From Armatimonadota bacterium (GTDB taxonomy: Bacteria > Armatimonadota > Hebobacteria > CAIYQO01): a stretch of 56,132 bases of DNA. Numbering within the stretch: the first letter of the stretch is position 1; each line of letters starts with the position of its first letter. Of the stretch, positions 50,065 through 56,132 are shown one piece after another. The position numbers and the translations under genes were made by a program. The DNA lies in assembly GCA_029553475.1 (NCBI GenBank), contig JAKPKV010000034.1, positions 1 to 56,132 of the forward strand, written 5' to 3'. The notes beneath the pieces are model-generated. The model ran no database searches and was not told the DNA's origin. It was given only the letters and a program-made list of their open reading frames with translations.

Positions 50065-53000
50065 TTACCGCCGCTCCAGCACCACCGTCATCGCCGCCCC
50101 GCCGGGGTAGTCGAGCACCCAGGCGCCGTCCACCTGTTTGAGCGGCGCCTGCGGATCTTTGCGCGTCCACGCGCCGGGCAGTGAGAAGCTCCGTGTTCCG
50201 GGGGTCCCGGCACAGGTGAGCGTGGCGGTATTCCCTTCGATCACCATCTCGCCGGCGCCACCGATGCGGACGGGACCGAAGTCCATGAACGCTTCCGGCG
50301 CGGCCGGATCGCCGAAGAAGGTATAGACCTGCTTCAGCGGCGATGCGTAGCGATACCACCGCTCATTGACGGTGATCTGCTCATCGCCGGCCGTCATCGT
50401 GACACGGTCGGCCTGGCGCTCCACCGTCGTTTCGCGCGGTTGTCCCTTGCGCCACGGCAGGATGAGCGTGGTGAAGGCCCCCGTGCCTTTGATGCGCAGG
50501 ATGTGCTGGCGCTCTTCGTACGGCTTGCCGTTGGCGCGCTGGAAATCGCCCGCCGCGCCGCCGACCCAGTTATCCGCCCAGTTGCCGATATGCGCCTGCC
50601 GCGCCTCATCGCCGATGGTATACAGGTCAAAATCAATGGCGATGGCCGGTTTCGCCGCCGTGCCGAACTGCACGCCGGTGAACCCCAGGCGGTTGATGCC
50701 CGGCTGCAGGGTGAACACTTGACCGGCGGAGGGATATTCGTGCGTGATTTTGGTATCATAACCGTCGCCCCAGGTGCGCAGCGGCGGCGTCATCGGCCCG
50801 GCGGGGGTCTGCACCGCGCCCTCCGCCATCAGGTTGAGGGTGAAGACCTTCGGCGCCGCCGCGCCCTCCCCGGCGAAGGTATCGCGGATGAGCAGCAGGG
50901 GATACGCTGCGTTCGGGTGCAGCGAATAGGTTTCTCGCGTCCAGCTCGTGCCGCCGCTGGTCATCTTCCCGCGCGAGAAGGCGGAGGCGCGGAAGGCGGC
51001 GAACGCCTCGTTCATCGAACTCCCCCAGGACCCGCCGCCATTCAGGTCCTTCACGTCCTGATCCCACGGCTGACCGAGCCGGTCTTCGGGCAACACCACG
51101 CTGTGCATGATGCCGCCCGCGGTGTGCGGCGCGTACTGCGGCCCCCAGTCCAGCGACAGCGGCACGCCCAGCGCATACATGATGACCGCGCCGCGGTCGT
51201 GATGGCGGTGATCGCGGTAGAAATCGCCGTTGAGGAACCACAGCGCCGTCTCGTTCGGCGTGCCCCAGCCATGCCGGAGCACGGAGTAGTAGCCGGGGAA
51301 GTTGGCGCTGCCGAGCCGCGGGTCTTGCGTCGGCGCGCCCTCGTCTATCATCAGCAGCGAGCTGCCGAAGAAACCGGAGTGCACCTTCCCGCCGGCGTGC
51401 CACGACCACATCAGCTTCGCCGCCAGGTCGGGGTCGGCATCGCGGAAGCCGGTGCCGAGCATGCCGAGCATCTCGGAGGATTCCGTGGGGCCGTCGCCGG
51501 TGGAGATATTCTTCCGCTGCGGCCCGAAGCGGATCTCCGGCGGCGTCTGAAAATGCATGAAGAAATCGGCGAATTTCGCCAGCCGCGGCTCCTCCTTGAA
51601 CGGATCCATCTCGCCGAGCTGCTTGATCTGCAGCAGCGTGATGAGGGTGGGCGCGAAAGAGGCGCCGATATAGTGGACGCAGCCGATCTCCGCGCCGTGC
51701 TCGTTGACGATCTGGCGCACCGTCCGCAGCGCCCCCTCGCGCACGGCGGTCGTGCGCGCCCGCATCGCCGGGTGCTCGCTCAGCAGCATGGCGTAGAAGC
51801 GCCGGTAGCCGATCTGCTGCACCGGCATGTTCTCCGTGCCCAGGTTCACGCCGGCGCTGACGGAGAGCGGCACGAAATCGTCGTCCCAGAGGATGTCGCC
51901 GAAGAGCGCCAGCGCCGCCTTCACCTTCGCGCGGTCCTCCGGCGCGGTGAACGGGCTGGCGAGCGCCTGGTCGCCCCAGATGCCGATGCGGTTCATCGCC
52001 AGCCCACCGTGCCAGTAGTGGGTGGCCATCTCGTAGATGCCGTCGCGGTTCACGAACGCGTTGAGCAGCGCGGTCGCCGTTTCCAGCACGCCTGTCACCG
52101 CTTTGCTGTTTTGCTGTCCGGTGGGGTCCGCCCACATCGTCACCAGCTCGCGGGACCCCGGCTCGGTATTGAACAGATACTGGTGAAAACCGCCGCCGTG
52201 GGGACCGCGCCGGTCCGCCTGCAGCGTCTCGATCATCGCCGCCACCGCCGTCCGCGGCATGAATGGCGACCCGTACCCGGCTTTCGTGTCCGGGTAGTCA
52301 AGCTGGATGCGGCTGATCTTCGTCAGGTTGATGCCCGCGTGCACGTTCATCTGCCGGGCGATGGGCTGGATCTGATAGGGATCGGCGAGATCGGCCTTCG
52401 TGCCGGTGAACAGCCCCCAGGCGAAGCGGACGCGGTCCGTCCACAGGTTCCGCCCGGCGGGATGGTCATGGCCGCGCTCCAGCGTGATCGTGAGGCCCAT
52501 CGCGCGCCGGTCGGTCTCCGGCAGTTGCCGCGCCAGTTGCGGCGCCGCCTCGCCGGGCTTCCAGGTATAGGCCGTCAGCATGCCGTCTTTGCGCCCGATC
52601 AGCGTGAACTGGTTCGCCGCTTTGCTGTAATGCACGCGCGCGCCCACCAGCTTCAGCGCGTTGCCCGGCGCGAAGGCGCTCCAGGCGCCGTTCGCCAGCA
52701 GGAAGACGGTGTCGTTGTGCACCGCCAGCACGGTGCCGTCCGCCGCCATCGCCGCCGTGCGGCGATTCGGCCCCTGCCCGTGGTGATTGGCGGAGGTGAG
52801 CGGCGGCGAGGTGATGATCGTGCCATCCGTCCCCAGGTAGGTGAGCGTGCCGCGGTTATCCCCCACCACCGCCGCGCCCGTCAGCGCATCCAGCGCCGCG
52901 CCGAAATTGAGCAGGCGCGTCTTCTCGTTATTGAAGAGCCGCTGCTGCGTCGCCGTGCCGGCGAAATGCTCCCCGCCGGGGGCGATCCAGGCGGTCTCGA

Positions 53001-54555
53001 CGTACTGATCGCGGGTGAAGAGCAGCCCCACCCCGCCGTCCGGCAGCCGGGTGAAGATGGGCCGCGCCACCTGGCGATGGCCGGCGGCCTGCCGCACCGT
53101 CTCCCGCAGGGTGAAGGCCGCCGCGCCGCGCCGGCGGGAGAAGAGCAATCCGCCGGCGGTCTCCTGCATGCCGCCGAAGAGGAAGAGGTAGTCCGTGCCG
53201 CCGCTGCTCGCCTGATACACGTACGGCTGCGACACTTTCAACGTCTCGCCGTCCACGAAGGCCGCCGGTTTGACGGTGAACGCGCCGTTCGCCCCGCGCT
53301 CGGCGAGCATGACGGCGTTACTCCCCGCCGCGCACGCCGCCACCAACACGCCGCCGTCCTCGCGCACCAGCAGGTCCGGGTTCACCAGCCCCGCGGCCAC
53401 TTTCACCGGCGCGCCGGGCACGAGGGCCGGGTCAAAGCGCACGTACCAGAGCTCGTCGCCGCTGTGATACACGGCGTGCAGATTGCCGGCGGCATCGGTC
53501 TGGGTGGTGAGGTCGGTCACCCCCTGCGGCGCGGTGAACAGGTTCACCCCACTCCACGTGGTACGGTAGGCGCGCGAGGCCCGGCCGGCGAAGATGCCGC
53601 ACAGGTTGGCGGCCTCCGGCGCCTTGTCGTGATAAAACTGCCAGTACCAGCCGCTGTCGGTGATCCACGGGTCCCAGATGGCCAGCTTCGGATAGCGGCG
53701 CGGCACGTCATAGGCGAAATCCACGAAGGCGTCCAGGCCCGGGCGCTCGTGCCACTGACGATACTGCCGGCCATCCGCCTCGTAGCCCGCCGCCTTCGAG
53801 TTCGCGTGGTGTCCGCGATAGCGCGCCTGGGTGGGCTGCAAACCCTCGGTGAGGTTGAGGGAGTAGGACAGGTCGCAATCGGATTCTTCCTCGAACATCA
53901 CCGATGGCTGTCCGAGCTCCACGGTGATGGTCGAGGTGTAGACTCCCTCGCCGGCGGGAATGAGCGGGCGGCCGTCGTAGGCGCGCTTTTCCGGCCGGTC
54001 GAAGGTGTAGCGCACTGCGGCGACCACCTTCAGCGGGCCGCGTTCCGTGAAGGTCACGGTCATCGCCTTGGCGGGCAGCGAGAGCGCCGCGCCGGCCCCC
54101 GTCCACGCCCCGTCGCGCAGGCGGATGCCCGCCACCGGCGCGGGGGTGGGCGCCAGCGTCGCCGGCGGCACGGGGATGCGCACCCCGGCCAGATCGCCGA
54201 CGATCTCATAATAGTCCGGCGTCTTCACCACCGTCAGGCCGGCCGCCGCTTTCGGCGCGCGCCCGCCATACAGCGACCACGTCCTCGTCGTCCCGGCGGG
54301 CAGGTCGGTTTGCACCGCGAGCCGCTTCCCCCCTTCGAGCAGTTGATACGGCACTTCGACGTTCTCGGCATCCAGCAGGTAACTGCTGCGCGCGTCCACC
54401 GGCGCGGGCAGGTCGAAATCTACGATCTGGCGCGGGTGCGTCACGCCGAAAATCTCACGCAGGGTGAAGGTGTGCAGCGGTTTGCCCTGCTGGGCGACCG
54501 CCGTCAGGCCACAGAGCAGCAGGAGCAGGCTGAGACCGGCAGACCAAAAACGCAT
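50065..54555 (-). CDS. Giant secreted heparinase II/III-like protein with inserted propeller-like region
   Basis: A 1496-residue exported protein. Signal peptide about 1-21 (LSLLLLLCGLTAVAQ). About 22-330 repeats the N-terminal region of the 1185-residue paralogue (TFTLREIF versus DFTLRED; PVAGIRLRDGAWTG versus PIAGIRLRSGKWAG). About 335-680 is rich in short beta blades (DAAGNLHAVYHSGDELWYVRF, LPDGGVGLLFTRDQYVETAW) like a sialidase/BNR-type propeller, absent from the paralogue. A long helical region follows (about 700-1080), then a heparinase-like part with SANFPGYYSVLRHGW and the HRHHDRGAVIMYALG cluster near 1113, and a beta-rich end (to 1496). It has no CBM4_9-like tail. The catalytic chemistry and substrate are unknown. 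ATG follows AAAGGGGA. Probably a single gene unit. Confidence 0.75.
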   Translation of the reverse strand: MRFWSAGLSLLLLLCGLTAVAQQGKPLHTFTLREIFGVTHPRQIVDFDLPAPVDARSSYLLDAENVEVPYQLLEGGKRLAVQTDLPAGTTRTWSLYGGRAPKAAAGLTVVKTPDYYEIVGDLAGVRIPVPPATLAPTPAPVAGIRLRDGAWTGAGAALSLPAKAMTVTFTERGPLKVVAAVRYTFDRPEKRAYDGRPLIPAGEGVYTSTITVELGQPSVMFEEESDCDLSYSLNLTEGLQPTQARYRGHHANSKAAGYEADGRQYRQWHERPGLDAFVDFAYDVPRRYPKLAIWDPWITDSGWYWQFYHDKAPEAANLCGIFAGRASRAYRTTWSGVNLFTAPQGVTDLTTQTDAAGNLHAVYHSGDELWYVRFDPALVPGAPVKVAAGLVNPDLLVREDGGVLVAACAAGSNAVMLAERGANGAFTVKPAAFVDGETLKVSQPYVYQASSGGTDYLFLFGGMQETAGGLLFSRRRGAAAFTLRETVRQAAGHRQVARPIFTRLPDGGVGLLFTRDQYVETAWIAPGGEHFAGTATQQRLFNNEKTRLLNFGAALDALTGAAVVGDNRGTLTYLGTDGTIITSPPLTSANHHGQGPNRRTAAMAADGTVLAVHNDTVFLLANGAWSAFAPGNALKLVGARVHYSKAANQFTLIGRKDGMLTAYTWKPGEAAPQLARQLPETDRRAMGLTITLERGHDHPAGRNLWTDRVRFAWGLFTGTKADLADPYQIQPIARQMNVHAGINLTKISRIQLDYPDTKAGYGSPFMPRTAVAAMIETLQADRRGPHGGGFHQYLFNTEPGSRELVTMWADPTGQQNSKAVTGVLETATALLNAFVNRDGIYEMATHYWHGGLAMNRIGIWGDQALASPFTAPEDRAKVKAALALFGDILWDDDFVPLSVSAGVNLGTENMPVQQIGYRRFYAMLLSEHPAMRARTTAVREGALRTVRQIVNEHGAEIGCVHYIGASFAPTLITLLQIKQLGEMDPFKEEPRLAKFADFFMHFQTPPEIRFGPQRKNISTGDGPTESSEMLGMLGTGFRDADPDLAAKLMWSWHAGGKVHSGFFGSSLLMIDEGAPTQDPRLGSANFPGYYSVLRHGWGTPNETALWFLNGDFYRDHRHHDRGAVIMYALGVPLSLDWGPQYAPHTAGGIMHSVVLPEDRLGQPWDQDVKDLNGGGSWGSSMNEAFAAFRASAFSRGKMTSGGTSWTRETYSLHPNAAYPLLLIRDTFAGEGAAAPKVFTLNLMAEGAVQTPAGPMTPPLRTWGDGYDTKITHEYPSAGQVFTLQPGINRLGFTGVQFGTAAKPAIAIDFDLYTIGDEARQAHIGNWADNWVGGAAGDFQRANGKPYEERQHILRIKGTGAFTTLILPWRKGQPRETTVERQADRVTMTAGDEQITVNERWYRYASPLKQVYTFFGDPAAPEAFMDFGPVRIGGAGEMVIEGNTATLTCAGTPGTRSFSLPGAWTRKDPQAPLKQVDGAWVLDYPGGAAMTVVLERR

Positions 54556-54633
54556 GCGTATCCCCTTTCACCGGACGAAACACGTTGTTTTCGACACGGG
54601 ACGCCGGGCCTCGTTGCGGGAAGGCCGAACGCG

Positions 54634-54939
54634 TTAATCATTCATGCGGAGGGGGACGGGCAAGGTATTGGTGAAGCGAATCACCACGCCGTCCTGCCCG
54701 ATGCGGTGGACCGTGCCGCTGGCGAGAATCGCCTCACCGTTCGGAAAGGTGATGTTGGCGGCTAACCGCTGACCGAGGAGAAAACCGGGGAGGCCGCGCG
54801 GGAGGAAGCGCACGCCGCCGCGGCTTAAATCGGCAACGGCATACTCGCCGGACGCCAGGCACACCAGCGGGCGCACGGCATTGTCGTCGAAGTAGACCCG
54901 TTCATCGCAACGCCGATCATGCGGTTGGGGGTAGCTCAT
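54634..54939 (-). CDS. PilZ-domain protein
   Basis: A 101-residue single-domain protein. RRCDERVYF near the N-terminus and DLSRGGVRF in the following strand match the two halves of the c-di-GMP binding motif (RxxxR and D/NxSxxG), although the first Arg pair is spaced slightly differently. A beta barrel follows (LAANITFPNG, ASGTVHRIG, VVIRFT). It may be a cytoplasmic c-di-GMP receptor acting on a partner protein. AGGAG precedes the ATG and TATAAT lies just upstream. No cyclase or phosphodiesterase is in the window. Confidence 0.8.
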   Translation of the reverse strand: MSYPQPHDRRCDERVYFDDNAVRPLVCLASGEYAVADLSRGGVRFLPRGLPGFLLGQRLAANITFPNGEAILASGTVHRIGQDGVVIRFTNTLPVPLRMND

Positions 54940-54959
54940 CGGCAGACTCCTGTAATAGA

Positions 54960-54965
54960 ATTATA
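54960..54965 (-). promoter_or_regulatory. -10 element of the PilZ gene
   Basis: Minus-strand TATAAT 20 nt before the ATG, giving a leader of about 14 nt that still includes AGGAG. The -35 is weak. Confidence 0.4.
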
Positions 54966-55049
54966 CACCGAAACCGCGAGCCGTGTGGGTCACCTACACG
55001 ACGAGAAAATACTCCGCTGCCCTCTCCGCGTCCTCTGCGGTGAACATCT

Positions 55050-55937
55050 TCACAGCCCCAGGTCCCACTCCGGGTGCTCGCTGAGCGGGTGGGTCGCCGT
55101 CGCCACGGTGGCAGTGATGAGGGCGTCCGGGTGTTCCTGCAGCAGGGTGATGGGGTATTCGACGGTGAGCGGGCCGAAGAGGGCGACGCGCAGCGCGGTG
55201 GCCTTCCAGGCGCCGGTGTCGCTGAAGACCCGCACCTTCTTCGCCGAGAGGCACTCGCGGATGCCCAGCGTCACCGACATCGGCGGCACGAACTGGTACG
55301 CGGCGCCGAAGGTGCGTTGGGCGAGGGCGATGATGGTATCCGGGTTGTTGTCCTGCACGCGGATGCTCGCCGCGCGCAGGTCATCGAGGGTGAGCGCGCT
55401 GTAGGGGTGGCGGCGCGTCTGGTTGTAGGCGATATGCCCGTCCTGCCCCCAGCCGCCGTACGTGATGTCAATGGGCGCCGCGTCAATCGCCGCGCGCACC
55501 TCCGGGATGTTGTGCGCGGTCAGCCAGTGGCGCTGCGCCTCCGGCACGGCGAGGTCGGGGGCCACCGGCGCGTAAAAATGTGCCTCCATGAAGCCGCGGA
55601 AGCAGTAGGGATGCGCGCGCGGCAGCTCGCGCCCCTGCCAGTCCAGGCACTCGTCCATGTGGAAGACTTCCAGGCGGCGCAGGCTCACCCGCTCGGCATT
55701 CACCAGCTCGGCGAAGGGCTTATACCAGCACGCCGGCCCGCAGGGGATGATGGCGCGCGTGGCCTCACCCCGCGCGGTACGCGCCGCAATCTCATCCACC
55801 AGCTCCCGCGCCATCACCGCCCCCATCGCCGCCGAATCCGCCACCAGGCGGAAGGGCACCTTGCGGTCGGGGTGCGTGGCAAGCCGGTCATACGGAAGCG
55901 CGCACCAGGGATAGAGTTCTTTCGGGGTGATGGGCAT
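55050..55937 (-). CDS. nagB: Glucosamine-6-phosphate deaminase/isomerase-like protein (NagB family)
   Basis: A 295-residue protein of the NagB fold (E. coli NagB has 266). VFHMDECLDW corresponds to the loop with the catalytic base Asp72, and GGWGQDGHIAYNQ to the loop with Asp141, His143 and Glu148. The aligned residues here are Asp166, His168 and Gln173: the last catalytic acid, Glu, is Gln. The lid region and C-terminus are otherwise recognisable (SVTLGIRECL, SDTGAWKATALR, PITLLQEHPDA). It may be a slow deaminase, use another substrate, or act as a sugar-phosphate-binding protein. ATG 55937 was preferred over the GTG at 55949, whose own sequence (GTGAG) serves as the binding site. Confidence 0.78.
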   Translation of the reverse strand: MPITPKELYPWCALPYDRLATHPDRKVPFRLVADSAAMGAVMARELVDEIAARTARGEATRAIIPCGPACWYKPFAELVNAERVSLRRLEVFHMDECLDWQGRELPRAHPYCFRGFMEAHFYAPVAPDLAVPEAQRHWLTAHNIPEVRAAIDAAPIDITYGGWGQDGHIAYNQTRRHPYSALTLDDLRAASIRVQDNNPDTIIALAQRTFGAAYQFVPPMSVTLGIRECLSAKKVRVFSDTGAWKATALRVALFGPLTVEYPITLLQEHPDALITATVATATHPLSEHPEWDLGL

Positions 55938-55949
55938 GTATGGTCTCAC

Positions 55950-56032
55950 TTTCGGCGCTCATCTCTCCACTCACTCCCCCTCCCCTAAGCGGCTTAGCTG
56001 CACGGCTAAGTACCGGTTCGGAGGGCGAACGG
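55950..56032. other. Spacer with probable insertion-sequence end
   Basis: CTTAGC-TGCACG-GCTAAG is a 6-bp hairpin at about 55993-56010, just past the transposase stop, and may be part of the IS terminus. Its partner end lies outside the window. Confidence 0.35.
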
Positions 56033-56132
56033 TTACACTGCTGTAAGACGTTCTGCATATTGCACCATCGCCTGGAGTTTACGCCAGCCGCGCCAGAGCA
56101 CGTGCACTCCGGGTGGGCCGGCCGACGGCCAG
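56033..56132 (-). pseudogene. C-terminal fragment of a DDE transposase (IS4-like), cut by the contig end
   Basis: Reading from the window edge to TAA at 56035-56033 gives 32 residues, including PPGVHVLWRGWRKLQAM and ending VQYAERLTAV. The LWRGWxxLQ pattern close to the C-terminus is common in IS4-type transposases. Partial because the contig ends; whether the full gene is intact cannot be known. Confidence 0.6.

Noticed and set aside
50440-54765. Very long open frame on the plus strand opposite the 1496-residue protein
   Set aside because: Arg/His/Gln-rich composition typical of the antisense shadow of a GC-rich gene; no ribosome binding site or domain. The same applies to 8712-10619, 17155-19539, 46117-47793, 36058-38106 (minus) and similar frames.

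Overview
The window is a GC-rich bacterial contig of about 56 kb with 37 protein genes that I can support, one partial transposase and one tRNA. An outer-membrane efflux channel, a beta-barrel protein ending in Phe, lipoproteins and many signal peptides point to a diderm (Gram-negative-type) cell. The gene mix includes very large secreted heparinase-like and glycosidase-like proteins, an ADP-forming acyl-CoA synthetase, an AcsE-like corrinoid methyltransferase, an NfnAB/SudAB pair and the non-mevalonate enzyme Dxr. It would suit an uncultured polysaccharide-degrading lineage such as Armatimonadota, Hydrogenedentota or Sumerlaeota, but no marker gene in the window settles this. Both ends look like assembly breaks in repeats: the left end lies inside a palindromic element and the right end inside a transposase gene.

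Layout. 0.1-7.4 kb: an NnrS-like membrane protein flanked by two DUF1858 domains and read leftward from a probable FNR-type class II promoter, then a nucleotide-sugar cluster (membrane 4,6-dehydratase, WecB, WbpP-type 4-epimerase) and an Ig-like lipoprotein. 7.5-17 kb: a 1185-residue heparinase II/III-like protein with a CBM4_9-like tail, a ZIP transporter, an MFS transporter, a small Cys-bearing secreted protein, a polyprenyl synthase behind a consensus promoter, and a secreted HEYGH metallopeptidase. 17.3-25.1 kb: acyl-CoA synthetase, AcsE-like methyltransferase, ammonium transporter, nucleotidyltransferase, TRIC/UPF0126 channel, dxr. 25.3-33.3 kb: a lipoprotein and a 966-residue secreted protein, a VapBC-type toxin-antitoxin pair, NfnAB and a 59-residue protein.

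33.4-36 kb: tRNA-Ala(CGC), followed at once by a segment of clearly lower GC holding an ECF sigma factor fused to a large BtrH/C39-like domain. 36-41 kb: a clan-A glycosidase-like secreted protein and a beta-barrel surface protein whose start codon lies just downstream of a 189-bp MITE. 41.4-49.4 kb: a seven-gene leftward operon, tetR-tolC-hlyD-ATPase-ATPase-permease-permease, matching the E. coli ybiH/ybhGFSR system and controlled at a perfect palindrome over its own start site. 49.4-50.1 kb: a dense cluster of palindromic repeats. 50.1-56.1 kb: a 1496-residue second heparinase-like protein, a PilZ protein, a NagB homologue lacking a catalytic Glu, and the transposase fragment.

The strongest unusual signals are the periplasmic adaptor, in which ten G-x-R motifs are placed in exact mirror symmetry about the hairpin tip, and the sigma factor/C39-like fusion beside the tRNA. 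Several palindromic repeat families and perfect GC hairpins without U-tracts fill the intergenic spaces.
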